Of a stretch of DNA of 64,000 nt, positions 55,701 to 63,614 are shown piece by piece. The position numbers and the translations under genes were made by a program. The notes beneath the pieces were generated by a model. The model had not been told where the DNA came from, did not search any database, and worked only from the letters and a program-made list of their open reading frames with translations. The DNA is from Brevundimonas sp. (GTDB lineage Bacteria; Pseudomonadota; Alphaproteobacteria; Caulobacterales; Caulobacteraceae). Every line of letters starts with the position of its first letter. Positions within the stretch are counted from its first letter, which is position 1. The DNA lies in contig QFQU01000001.1 in NCBI GenBank assembly GCA_003248965.1, positions 62,001-126,000 on the forward strand. The letters run 5' to 3'.

Positions 55701-55959
55701 CGTCCCGGCTGGTGGAGTTGATCCGTTCGACGCCCTGGATGCCGGCGATCTGCTGCTCGATCGGCTCGGTGATCCGGCTTTCGATCACCTCGGCCGAGGC
55801 CCCGGCATAGGAGGTGTTGACCGAGACGATGGGCGGATCAACGTCGGGCAGTTCCCGCACCGGCAAGAAAAAGAAGGCCGCCGCGCCGATCACGCAGAGC
55901 ACGATGGCCGCGACCGCCGCGAAGACCGGCCGCCGGACCGAGACGTCTGACAACATCAT
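52750..55959 (-). CDS. RND efflux transporter, inner-membrane pump
   Basis: 1069 residues with the twelve-helix layout of the HAE1 group. The N-terminus is SDVSVRRPVFAAVAAIV, and a proton-relay helix contains the acidic pair in LALVLAIGLVVDDAIVVVENI. The periplasmic porter and docking loops are complete. It exports hydrophobic or amphiphilic compounds with the adaptor encoded directly upstream, which overlaps by four bases. No outer-membrane factor is encoded here, so it must borrow one. Confidence 0.94.
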   Translation of the reverse strand: MMLSDVSVRRPVFAAVAAIVLCVIGAAAFFFLPVRELPDVDPPIVSVNTSYAGASAEVIESRITEPIEQQIAGIQGVERINSTSRDGRSNVNIEFSLDRNIDDAANDVRDRVSRVVGRLPDQADPPEVAKADSDSQPIMIVFLRSTTMNRLQLTDYADRYLVDRLATVPGVAQVNIFGEQRYAMRIWLDAAAMAARGLTVNDVETALTNQNVELPAGSLESTDKDYTVRVARTYSRPEDFRQLPIGTRGAASTSNTVATGTGSGSSAIIQGQPTYVTRLGDIARVEEAPAEARRLFRGNGMDQIGLAVTRQAQSNDLAISDGVRKMIEEIRPSLPPGVTLEVGSDNSVFTSHAIDEVWITIGISMALVALVNFIFLGSLRAALIPSIVAPICILATFIVLAPLGFSLNLLTLLALVLAIGLVVDDAIVVVENIQRRLDHGEPPLVAAERGARQVFFAVVATTIVLLSVFAPLLFLPGYVGRLFVELAAAIAAAVAFSAFLALSLSPMLASKILRRAEGGGWVARRVDWAMDRLKTSYARSLDMLLGRRIAVIGVGALIALVAAGAGGIFLFLPNELVPDEDRGRVQIRVAGPEGAGFDYTRKIMMGLEPLLAEYKANGEADSYLVSSPGFGGGSYNSGNAVLVLADWSKRDRSAADIAQEVNRKLRSQTGAQVNASTPGAFQRGGGNSNSVELIATGTDYQQIYNWLQPLLAAAQANPGFSRPRLNYEPNSPRLLVDVDPQKAAALGVSSQSIGRTLETMFGSRRATTYIKGGQEYDVILQTDRQNRREVADLEALYVATGSGQLVPLSAVVTTKTSGDTPDRRRLDRQRAISLQADLNPGMTIDDAVQFLRAEAAKQPQGGVIVQWGGAARDQQEAGGAVFAAFGLALLLVFLVLAAQFESWITPAVIMLTVPLAAAGGLFGLLMAGSSLNIYSQIGLIILIGVAAKNGILIVEFANQLRDQGRSIREAIIESSSLRLRPIIMTSIATAFGALPLVLWHGAGAGSRQTIGVVIFTGAIFATVLTLFVVPVIYGVLARFTKSPEWTARKIEEWEAQEIRDGGEKPIPEG

Positions 55960-57068
55960 TGGGCGGGGCCTGCACGGCCCTGGCGACCGCCCCTGGCGCC
56001 CGCCACCGTCACCGGCGCACCCGGCTGGATGCGGTTCAGACCCGAGCCGACGATGTGTTCGCCCACATCAATCCCCGACAGAATCTCGACGAAGCCGTTC
56101 TCCACCGCGCCGGTTTCGACCTCGACTCGCTGAGCCGTCGTGCCGTTCTGACCCGGGGCGATACGATAAACGAAGGCGCCCGAGCCTTCGTACTGCACCG
56201 CCGCCTCGGGCACGGCCAGCGCTTGGCGCTGCCCTTGCTGAACCGCGACACGCAACAGCATGCCGGGACGTATGCGGCCGCCGGGGTTGGGGAATTCAGC
56301 GCGGGCGGTGGCCGCGCGCGTCGTCTCGTTCACGCGGGTGTCGATCAGGGCGATCCGTCCCTGGAACGGTTCCTCGCCATAGGCGTCGGCCGTGGCCGTG
56401 ATGGACGCGCCGGGCCTCAACAGGGTGAGATATCGCTCGGGCAACGGGAAATCGACACGCACCGAAGACACGTCGTCCAGCGTCGCGATCACCGCACCCG
56501 GGTTGATCAGCGTGCCGGGCGTGATCGTGGTCAGGCCCAGGGTGCCGGTGAAGGGCGCGCGGATCACCCGGTCGCCGCGTCGCGCCTGGGCCGCCAGCAG
56601 ACCCGCCCGAGCCGTCTCCAGACTGGTCTCGGCCTGTTCCAGCAGCACGCGCGGCGCCACGCCCCGATCCGCCAGAGCCTTGTATCGTTCATACTCGCGC
56701 TGCGCCTGAGCCACATTGGCGCGCGCCTGGATGATGTCGGCTTCTTCCTCGCGCGCCTGCAGTTCCACCAAGGGCGTGCCCGCCGTCACCGTCTGACCGT
56801 CGGAGAACATCACCCGCGTGACCAGCTGGGTCGTCGGCGATGTCAGATTCACCGACTTCAGCCCGCGCGCCACGCCCAGCACTCTGATCTGGTCCGAGAA
56901 CTGCCGCTGGCCCACCACGACCTGGGACACCTCCTGTCCGCCGCGTCGGCCGCCGCCGGGCGGACCGGCCGTCTTTTCGTCCTTGAACGCGATCTTCAGA
57001 ACAGCGGCTATCACCATCAGCGCCAGGAGCACGGCCGCAGCGATGATGAAGAAGTGGCGTTTGATCAC
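55956..57068 (-). CDS. RND efflux adaptor (membrane fusion protein)
   Basis: 370 residues. A membrane helix at the N-terminus (FFIIAAAVLLALMVIAAVL) is followed by the lipoyl-like half (ELQAREEEADIIQARANVAQ), a coiled-coil hairpin and the beta-barrel domain (RAPFTGTLGLTTITPGTLI). It links the RND pump to the outer-membrane channel. The gene is first in the pair and overlaps the pump gene as ATGA. The Gly/Arg-rich segment after the helix may be a linker. Confidence 0.92.
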   Translation of the reverse strand: MIKRHFFIIAAAVLLALMVIAAVLKIAFKDEKTAGPPGGGRRGGQEVSQVVVGQRQFSDQIRVLGVARGLKSVNLTSPTTQLVTRVMFSDGQTVTAGTPLVELQAREEEADIIQARANVAQAQREYERYKALADRGVAPRVLLEQAETSLETARAGLLAAQARRGDRVIRAPFTGTLGLTTITPGTLINPGAVIATLDDVSSVRVDFPLPERYLTLLRPGASITATADAYGEEPFQGRIALIDTRVNETTRAATARAEFPNPGGRIRPGMLLRVAVQQGQRQALAVPEAAVQYEGSGAFVYRIAPGQNGTTAQRVEVETGAVENGFVEILSGIDVGEHIVGSGLNRIQPGAPVTVAGARGGRQGRAGPAQ

Positions 57069-57178
57069 GCGGAGTCTCTCGTTCAGGGGGACGCCGCACG
57101 CATAGCGACTAACGCCGCGCGCGCAACCTTATCTCTTTGTAACGCGCCGGATCGGCGGCTCCGTCGCTCAAGGCGACG

Positions 57179-57925
57179 CTAAAAACGACGCCAGAGGGCG
57201 AAAACCGGTCCCCGCGCGATGGGCGTCTCGCGGCCCGCCACCGTATGTCGCCACCCCACCTGCAAGCTCCAGCGGTCCAGATCGCGCACGACCGACCCTT
57301 CCAGCGACAACCATCTCGCCCCGCCGTCCGCCGCTCCGCCGAACGCCTGGCCCAGCACCAGCCAATCGCGCCCCAACCGCCCGCCGACCGTGGCGTCCAG
57401 CCGCGTCTCGTCCGGAAGCCCGTCCCGGAACCGCCGTGCTGCCTGGATTTCGACGAAGGGTTGATCCACGCCCAGACGCGAGCCCGCCCCTCCCAGCGAA
57501 CGGCCGGCGGACAGGCGCGCCTCCCAATCGTGCTTGCCGACACCGGGCGGGGCGTAGCCGGCGTTTCGCCCCTCCCCGCCGTTCGCATAGCCGCCGTACA
57601 GGCTGACGGCGTTACGGTCGTCGCGCCAGACTTGCCAGGTCGCGCCGATCTCGATCGGGCCGCGTCCCTCATAGTCGACGAAGGCGTCCTCTCCATCCTG
57701 CCAGTCGGCCTTCAACTGCAGCGTCAGCCTGTCGGTCACGCCGTATTCGGCGAACAGGCCCAGCGCCGAATCCCGTCGTTCGGCTGGAAGGGGCTGGGTG
57801 TCGCCCTGCGGATCGAACCCCTCTTCCGCGACCATATGTTCGTATTTCAGGATCGCCTGGGTTCGCCCCTTGGGCTGGGTCCAGGCGCCGGCCGCCGCGT
57901 CCCCGCCTGGAACAGCCGCCGCCAT
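57179..57925 (-). CDS. Putative exported beta-rich (outer-membrane-like) protein; start unresolved
   Basis: The open frame has beta-strand-rich repeats (RLTLQLKADWQDGEDAF, NAVSLYGGYANGGEGRN) and ends with an aromatic residue (WRRF), as outer-membrane proteins do. An exported N-terminus is visible: Arg-rich RLRR, then LFGAAAAMAAAV, then AAAGA. However, no ATG, GTG or TTG lies before the RLRR stretch until the frame enters the upstream aldolase gene, where an ATG at 58153 is far too early. The ATG at 57925 is listed, but it removes most of the signal peptide. A CTG that overlaps the aldolase stop could be used instead. The function is unknown. Confidence 0.65.
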   Translation of the reverse strand: MAAAVPGGDAAAGAWTQPKGRTQAILKYEHMVAEEGFDPQGDTQPLPAERRDSALGLFAEYGVTDRLTLQLKADWQDGEDAFVDYEGRGPIEIGATWQVWRDDRNAVSLYGGYANGGEGRNAGYAPPGVGKHDWEARLSAGRSLGGAGSRLGVDQPFVEIQAARRFRDGLPDETRLDATVGGRLGRDWLVLGQAFGGAADGGARWLSLEGSVVRDLDRWSLQVGWRHTVAGRETPIARGPVFALWRRF

Positions 57926-57948
57926 GGCGGCGGCCGCTCCGAATAGCG

Positions 57949-58713
57949 TCAGGCGTCGTAGCCGGGCGACTTGCGATCCAGTTGCCTGAGCGCGCCAGGC
58001 CAGGCCAGGGCCGAGATGAAGCCGATGCCGCGTCCCTGCTCCTTGGTCTCGGCCTGGGCTGCGTCCGGCGCGGTCAGGACGTTCTCCAAACCGCCCGACA
58101 GGGCCGCCACCTGCTGGGCGCAGGCCCGCTCCAGGAAGAATATCCCGATCCATGCCTGCGCCGCCGTCTCCCCTACCGCCAGCGTGCCGTGATTTCTCAG
58201 CAGCATGAGCGGTTTGTCCCCCAGGTCGGCGACCAGACGTTCGCGCTCGTCATGGTTCAAGGCCAACCCCTCGTACCCATGATACGCAACCTGATACTGT
58301 AGTAAACACGCGTTCTGGCTGATCGGCAGCAGGCCTTCCCTCTGGGCCGCCACGCCTACGCCGTTCACCGTGTGCAGGTGGATGACGAATTTGGCGTCCT
58401 CACGCGCCGCATGGACCGCCGAATGGATGGTGAAGCCCGCCGGATTGATGAAATTCGTCGTCTCCTGGACGATGTTTCCTTCCAGATCGACCTTCACCAG
58501 CGAAGACGCCGTGATCTCGTCGAAGTAGAAGCCGTAGGGATTGATCAGGAAGTGATGTTCCGGCCCTGGAACGCGGGCCGAAATGTGGGTGAAGATCATG
58601 TCGTCCCACCCGTGCAGCGCCACCAGCCGATAGAGCGCCGCCAGTTCCACACGCACAGCCCATTCGGCTTCCGAGACCCGAGACTTCAGTGACGGGCTTG
58701 TTCCATCGGCCAT
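57949..58713 (-). CDS. Class II aldolase/adducin family protein
   Basis: 254 residues. The zinc-binding histidines are present in VIHLHTVNGVG and LRNHGTLAVGETAAQAW, together with EHHFLINPYGFYFDEIT. The family includes fuculose- and ribulose-phosphate aldolases and related dehydratases; the substrate here is not evident. It ends a few bases before the unresolved exported protein, and the two may be co-transcribed. The 179 bases upstream contain short repeats of TGACG. Confidence 0.9.
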   Translation of the reverse strand: MADGTSPSLKSRVSEAEWAVRVELAALYRLVALHGWDDMIFTHISARVPGPEHHFLINPYGFYFDEITASSLVKVDLEGNIVQETTNFINPAGFTIHSAVHAAREDAKFVIHLHTVNGVGVAAQREGLLPISQNACLLQYQVAYHGYEGLALNHDERERLVADLGDKPLMLLRNHGTLAVGETAAQAWIGIFFLERACAQQVAALSGGLENVLTAPDAAQAETKEQGRGIGFISALAWPGALRQLDRKSPGYDA

Positions 58714-58792
58714 GATTTCCTCCTGCCTCTGACGGGCTTGAGCAAGAACGTCTCCCCTGGCCGAAGCCTCGTCAAGACAGATGATTCGAACC

Positions 58793-58814
58793 TGACGCTA
58801 CGTCAATCGTGACG
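58793..58814. repeat. Alternating TGACG/CGTCA repeats between aldolase and DUF2336 genes
   Basis: TGACG (58793-58797), CGTCA (58801-58805) and TGACG (58810-58814) alternate with spacers of three and four bases, so each pair forms an inverted repeat. This may be an operator or hairpin for one of the divergent genes. Confidence 0.4.
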
Positions 58815-58892
58815 CGGACCGGACTTGGTTAACCGCGCCTTCACCTCCATGGAGCAATATCCAGACGTTGGATCGCCCATCGAGGAGCCGCC

Positions 58893-60023
58893 GTGTCCGC
58901 TGTCGTTCAGGTGAGGTCGCCCGCCGCTCCTCGTGACGATTTCGACGCGTCCGCCCTTCTGAATCTCGCCCGCAGCCGCTCGCCCGACGATCGTCAGCGG
59001 TTGCTGCTCGGCGTCGCCGCCCTGTGCGAATCGACGCCGACCGCTCGGGCGGCGCCGGTTCTGGGCGACATCTTCCTGGCTCTCACGGCCCAGGCCGAGC
59101 GCGAGATCAGGCTGGTTCTGGCCGAACGCCTGGCCGACGCCGACTGGGCGCCGCCCGCCCTGATCAACATGCTGGCGCTGGACGAGATCGAGATCGCCCG
59201 CCCCGTCATCACCTCCAGCCCGTTGTTGAAGGACGCAGACCTGATCCGGCTTCTGGTCGAAGCGACCCTGGAACACCAGATCGCCGTCGCCCGGCGTCCG
59301 GGCCTGTCGCGCAGCGTCACGGACGTCATCGTCGAACGCGGCGAGGCCGTGACCATGACGGCCCTGGCGTCGAACCGCACAGCCGACATCAGCGAGGCGG
59401 CCCTGCATCGCCTGGTCGAAGAATCGCGCCGCCTCGCCGGGCTGCGCGCGCCCCTCAGCCGCCATCCGCGCCTTAACGAGGCGTTGGCCCAGGAACTCTA
59501 CCAATGGGTCGGACAGGCCCTACGCCAATCGATCGGCGAGCGTTTCCGCATCGACGACCGACTGTTGAACGGCGCCGTTCAGGACGCCAGCGCCGCCCTG
59601 GCCCGCAATGGCGGCTGGCGCGCCGTGCCGATCTCCGGTCGAAAGGAGGACGGCGGCGACCGACACGAGATGGAGCGAAGGCTGGTCGACAAGCTCCAGG
59701 CCGCCGGTCAGCTGCGTCCCGGCCTGCTTGTACGCGCCCTGCGCGAACACCGGCTCGTCCTCTTCGAACAGACCCTGGCGGCGCTTGGCGGATTCACCTC
59801 TCCCCAGGTTCACGCCGCCATTCGCGCGCCGACGGCCGAACTGCTTTATCTGGCCTGTATTGCAGTCGGCGTCGACCGGGCGGTGTTCCCGTCCCTGCTG
59901 GTCGAGGTCCGCAAGCTGACCGGCGGATTTCCCGCCGACGGCGGCTGGACGGCGACCGCCCTGAACGCCGCCTCCGCCTCGCGCGCCTTCCTTCAGATGG
60001 TGGAAAAGCCAGGCTCGGTTTGA
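58893..60023 (+). CDS. DUF2336 domain-containing protein (first of two)
   Basis: 376 residues, predicted alpha-helical in HEAT-like repeats and matching DUF2336 (PF10098). Distinctive stretches are ARPVITSSPLLKDADLIRLLVEAT and SNRTADISEAALHRLVE. The GTG start at 58893 has a GAGGAG ribosome-binding site upstream. It has no signal peptide or enzyme motif. A paralogue with the same PIITSSPAF and DNADISEAALSVVVD positions lies at 61426-62562, with NAD kinase and an Hpt protein between them. DUF2336 proteins of this order are poorly characterised, so I give no function. Confidence 0.85.
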   Translation: MSAVVQVRSPAAPRDDFDASALLNLARSRSPDDRQRLLLGVAALCESTPTARAAPVLGDIFLALTAQAEREIRLVLAERLADADWAPPALINMLALDEIEIARPVITSSPLLKDADLIRLLVEATLEHQIAVARRPGLSRSVTDVIVERGEAVTMTALASNRTADISEAALHRLVEESRRLAGLRAPLSRHPRLNEALAQELYQWVGQALRQSIGERFRIDDRLLNGAVQDASAALARNGGWRAVPISGRKEDGGDRHEMERRLVDKLQAAGQLRPGLLVRALREHRLVLFEQTLAALGGFTSPQVHAAIRAPTAELLYLACIAVGVDRAVFPSLLVEVRKLTGGFPADGGWTATALNAASASRAFLQMVEKPGSV

Positions 60024-60054
60024 CTTCGGTGCGAACCTCGTTTCACGTCGATCC

Positions 60055-60834
60055 GTGACCCAGCCAAGCGCCCCCCTTTCCCTGGCCTTCGTCGCCAGCG
60101 ACCGTCCGGAAGCCCAGGCCGCCCGCCGGGCGCTGATCCAGCGATACGGCGCCGTTTCCGAAGCGGACGCCGATGTCATCGTCGCCTTGGGCGGCGACGG
60201 ACAGATGCTGGAGACCCTGCACGCCAATCTGCGGCGCCGCACGCCGGTTTACGGCATGAACCGCGGCTCCGTCGGCTTCCTGATGAACGACTATGACGAG
60301 GACGACCTGATCGAACGCATCGCGGCAGCCGAGCGCACCATCATCCACCCGCTGCAGATGGACGCCTGGACCGAGAGCGGCGAGGTCCACACCGGTCTGG
60401 CCATCAACGAAGTCTCCCTGCTGCGCCAGACGCGACAGAGCGCCAAGCTGCGGATCACGGTCGACGGCCGCGTGCGGCTGGACGAACTGTCCTGCGACGG
60501 CTGCCTGTTGGCGACGCCGGCGGGTTCGACCGCCTACAATCTGTCGGCCCATGGCCCGATCATCCCCCTGGACGCCCACATCCTGGCGCTGACGCCGATC
60601 AGCGCCTTCCGTCCTCGCCGCTGGCGCGGAGCCTTGCTGTCGCACGAAGCCAAGGTGCGTTTCGACGTGCTGGAAGCGGACAAGCGCCCGGTCTCCGCCA
60701 CCGCCGACAACTTCGAGGTCCGTCGCGTGGCCTCGGTCGAAGTGCGCGAGCGCCGCGACGTCCATCTGACCATGCTGTTCGACGCCGGCCGCTCGTTCGG
60801 GGAACGCGTCATGGCGGAACAATTCGCCAACTGA
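60055..60834 (+). CDS. nadK: NAD kinase
   Basis: 259 residues. The GGDG motif (46-49) that binds the nucleotide, the NRGSVGFLMN stretch and the ATPAGSTAYNLSAHGPI motif are intact. It phosphorylates NAD to NADP. The GTG start has no clear ribosome-binding site, although the upstream DUF2336 gene ends 31 bases before it and may provide coupling. Confidence 0.95.
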   Translation: MTQPSAPLSLAFVASDRPEAQAARRALIQRYGAVSEADADVIVALGGDGQMLETLHANLRRRTPVYGMNRGSVGFLMNDYDEDDLIERIAAAERTIIHPLQMDAWTESGEVHTGLAINEVSLLRQTRQSAKLRITVDGRVRLDELSCDGCLLATPAGSTAYNLSAHGPIIPLDAHILALTPISAFRPRRWRGALLSHEAKVRFDVLEADKRPVSATADNFEVRRVASVEVRERRDVHLTMLFDAGRSFGERVMAEQFAN

Positions 60835-60896
60835 GCGAGTCACCGCTTCTTAACAGCGACCGGCTACCTTGGCGCCGAATTCCAGTGGAGCCCGCG

Positions 60897-61373
60897 ATGA
60901 GCGATCCGGCGCAAGTCTTTCGTCCCCCCAACACCCTTCGCAGCAAGGTCGGCGGCGGATTCGGCATCAACGCCGACGCGATCGCCAAGGCGGAAGAGGC
61001 CCTGAAGGCCATGTCGGCCCAGTTCGGCCAGTGGCTGGCCGAGGAGATCGTCAAGCTGGACAAGGCCCAGACTGACATCCGCCAGCAGGGTTACACCCCC
61101 GCCACGGCCGAAGCCCTCTATTTCCGCGCGCACGACCTCAAGGGTCTGGGCACCACCTACGAATATCCGCTGGTGACGCGGATCGCCGGCTCCCTGTGCC
61201 GAATGCTGGACGACCCCGCCACACGCATGAATGCGCCGGCGGTGATACTGGACGCCCATATCGACGCCATCCGCGCCGTCGTGCGCGACCAGATCAAGAC
61301 GGACGAACATCCGACCGGCCGCGCCCTGGCCGAAACGTTGGAAGCCCGGGTCTCGGAACACCGGAAGGCCTGA
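60897..61373 (+). CDS. Histidine phosphotransfer (Hpt) domain protein
   Basis: 158 residues with a four-helix Hpt domain. The phospho-accepting histidine is His79 in YFRAHDLKGLGTTYEYP, matching the H-x-L-K-G pattern. It would relay phosphoryl groups between response regulators. The ATG at 60897, preceded by GGAG, is preferred over one twelve bases upstream. It follows NAD kinase by 62 bases and is convergent with the second DUF2336 gene across a terminator. No adjacent kinase or regulator identifies its partners. Confidence 0.85.
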   Translation: MSDPAQVFRPPNTLRSKVGGGFGINADAIAKAEEALKAMSAQFGQWLAEEIVKLDKAQTDIRQQGYTPATAEALYFRAHDLKGLGTTYEYPLVTRIAGSLCRMLDDPATRMNAPAVILDAHIDAIRAVVRDQIKTDEHPTGRALAETLEARVSEHRKA

Positions 61374-61396
61374 CCGCCAGGTTGAGGCGAATGAGG

Positions 61397-61417
61397 AGGC
61401 CCGCCGACGGCGGGCCT
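61397..61417 (+). terminator. Terminator between the Hpt gene and the second DUF2336 gene
   Basis: AGGCCCGCCG (61397-61406) pairs with CGGCGGGCCT (61408-61417) around a one-base centre, giving a practical stem of about eight pairs, followed by TTGCCGTTT. It lies between convergent genes. Confidence 0.7.
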
Positions 61418-61425
61418 TTGCCGTT

Positions 61426-62562
61426 TCAGGCCGCGTTGACGGCGACCGCAGGCAGCGTCGGCTGATCCAGCCGCTCCATCAGATAGGCCAGGTCGTCGCG
61501 CTGCACGTTCGGCCGCTGGGTCAGGAAGCGTTCCAGCATCCGCTGGCGAAATTCCTCGGTCGAAACAGCGCCGCCCTCGGCCGTCAGCGCGCGCCAGGTG
61601 TCCACGCCGACCCGGAAGGCCTGGAACAGACGGGGCGGCAAACCCGCGCGATCGTAGATGGCCTTCAGCCCCAGCGGCCCCGCATCGTGCACCATCAGCC
61701 AGGCGCGCTGATGCGGCGTCTGGGCCAGTTCCGCCAGTCCATGCTCGAACATCGCTATATGTCCTCGCGCCAGACCGCGCAGCAGCAACGAGGCGTTCAA
61801 CGCCTTGCGGCTGTTCAACTGGGCCATGAAGACCGACAGGTCGGCGCTGGCGGCGGCCTGGTCGACCAGATCCACCGTGGCGCGCTCGCGTGCATACTGG
61901 GCCAGGCGGATCGCCGTTTCCGGCGCGACGGCGTGGCGGCTGACCAGGTGCTCGCGCACCGTCTCGCTGGCCAGGGCGATCAGGCGCTCCGTGACGTGCA
62001 ACGGCAGGACCTGGCGATAGGCCACCGCCGTCAGCACCTCCTGGGACTGCGCGAAACGATCGACGACGACGCTCAGGGCGGCTTCGGAGATGTCGGCGTT
62101 GTCGTTGGCGGCCAGGGCGCGGACGGACTGCTCGCACCCCTCCTCGGCCAGGACGGCGGCGACATCTCTGGGAACCCGCGGACGGGTGGCGACGGCGACC
62201 TGACGCACGGCCGATCCCGCGCGCACGATCTCGATCAGGTCTTCGTCGCTGAAGGCGGGCGAGGACGTGATGATCGGCAGGGCGATGCTGTCCAGGTCGG
62301 CGGCCAGCTTGCGCGCGACATCGTTGGGGATCAGGGTCGAGGCCTTCAGCGTGACGGCCATGGCGCGGCGAACCAGTTCGGCTGAATCATCGGCCAGCAT
62401 GCGCAGGATTTTCTGAGCCGCGTCCCGCTCGATGTCGTCCAGTACGATCCGGTCCATGTTGCGGCACAGCTTGTGCGTCGCCTCGGCGCGCTCGTCCTCG
62501 TCCGTCGCCTTGACCAGGCGTCGGATATCCATCTCGGTAAGGCGTGCGCGATAGGCGGTCAT
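61426..62562 (-). CDS. DUF2336 domain-containing protein (second of two)
   Basis: 378 residues of helical repeats, matching DUF2336. PIITSSPAFSDEDLIEIVRAGS and ANDNADISEAALSVVVDRF align with the first copy at 58893-60023, while the C-terminal half differs more. It has no catalytic or membrane motif. It faces the Hpt gene convergently and diverges in no shared promoter with other genes. The function is unknown. Confidence 0.85.
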   Translation of the reverse strand: MTAYRARLTEMDIRRLVKATDEDERAEATHKLCRNMDRIVLDDIERDAAQKILRMLADDSAELVRRAMAVTLKASTLIPNDVARKLAADLDSIALPIITSSPAFSDEDLIEIVRAGSAVRQVAVATRPRVPRDVAAVLAEEGCEQSVRALAANDNADISEAALSVVVDRFAQSQEVLTAVAYRQVLPLHVTERLIALASETVREHLVSRHAVAPETAIRLAQYARERATVDLVDQAAASADLSVFMAQLNSRKALNASLLLRGLARGHIAMFEHGLAELAQTPHQRAWLMVHDAGPLGLKAIYDRAGLPPRLFQAFRVGVDTWRALTAEGGAVSTEEFRQRMLERFLTQRPNVQRDDLAYLMERLDQPTLPAVAVNAA

Positions 62563-62647
62563 GGACGGCTCGTCAGGGAATCGGTCGTGACCCTGACGAT
62601 GAGCCTGCCATGCTTAATGTCCGGTTTACCATCGACACAGATGCGTC

Positions 62648-63445
62648 TCAGGCCGATTCTTTTCCGGCCGGAGAGAAGGCGCCGCCGAAACCGCCGCCGG
62701 ACGAACCGTCCTGCCCCAGCAGAAGGGCCAGCAGGCCCTGGTCCTGCTTCAACCGATCCATCCGCGCCGCCAGCATCTGATCGCGTTCGCTCAGCGACGG
62801 CGGCGCCAGACGGTTGTCGATCACGCCGGAAGCCGGCGCGCCCTCGCCCGCCGTGCGCTGCAGATTGGCGTGCACCTCGGCCACCGTGGCGGCGCGTCCG
62901 TCGCGATAGAAGATGCTGCGGTTCGCGCGCGCCGCGTCCGGAAACAGGGACGCCGCGCTGGCGCCGGGATAACGATCCATCGCCTCCATCAGGCTCGCCG
63001 CGCCCGCAGGCCCCAGGAAATGCGCGGCGTACAGGTCGCCGGCCCCCGGCTCCTTGCCCGTTCGGCCCCGCAGATAGGCCGCGTTCGACGCCGTCAGTTC
63101 CGCCGCCATGGTGGAGGCCGCCTGGGGATCGAAACGCAAATCCAGGACCACGTTGCGCGCCGAACCGTCCACGCGCCAGCGCCCGTCAGAGCCACGACGG
63201 ATCAGGTCGGCGTACTGGCCATAGCCATGCTGGGCGCCATGTTTCTTGACGGTTCCCAGCCAGGTTTGCTCGATGAACTGGAACAGGCCGGCCGCCGAAG
63301 AGGTGGGCGCCTTGGCCGAGGGATTCAGCGCGCTTTCACGGCGCGCGGTCTTCATCAGGAAGTCGAAATCGACGCCCACGGCGTTGGAGGCGCGCCGAAT
63401 GGCCGCCTCAACCCCGCCCGACGATGGAATCGCACCCACGCTCAT
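62648..63445 (-). CDS. Lytic transglycosylase (SLT domain)
   Basis: 265 residues. The catalytic Glu is Glu37 in TARRESALNPSAKAP, followed by SSAAGLFQFIEQTWLG, the SLT signature. The C-terminal half is helical without a known domain. No signal peptide is present, so it may be exported with the flagellum or act as part of another machine. Family members cut glycan strands of peptidoglycan. It diverges from the tonB gene with 169 bases between starts. Confidence 0.88.
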   Translation of the reverse strand: MSVGAIPSSGGVEAAIRRASNAVGVDFDFLMKTARRESALNPSAKAPTSSAAGLFQFIEQTWLGTVKKHGAQHGYGQYADLIRRGSDGRWRVDGSARNVVLDLRFDPQAASTMAAELTASNAAYLRGRTGKEPGAGDLYAAHFLGPAGAASLMEAMDRYPGASAASLFPDAARANRSIFYRDGRAATVAEVHANLQRTAGEGAPASGVIDNRLAPPSLSERDQMLAARMDRLKQDQGLLALLLGQDGSSGGGFGGAFSPAGKESA

Positions 63446-63471
63446 GACGACTCGAGGGTCGTCGAACGTGG

Positions 63472-63505
63472 TTAATCAATCCCTAATTCTTAACGCATCC
63501 ATTAA
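63472..63505. promoter_or_regulatory. Cluster of TTAA half-sites resembling CtrA boxes
   Basis: TTAA (63472), CTAA (63483), TTAA (63490) and TTAA (63502) lie in the divergent region. The first pair is spaced by seven bases, as in the CtrA consensus TTAA-N7-TTAA but with one mismatch, while the last pair is spaced by eight. Confidence 0.4.
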
Positions 63506-63614
63506 CGGCTTGCTGTGGAAGATCGCGCAAGCGCCGCCGTAAAGCCGCCACAACCTGCGCGCTCACTTCCCTTACGGGCGCTGCCGGGGGGCGGTGAACG
63601 AGGGAAGTGCAGAC

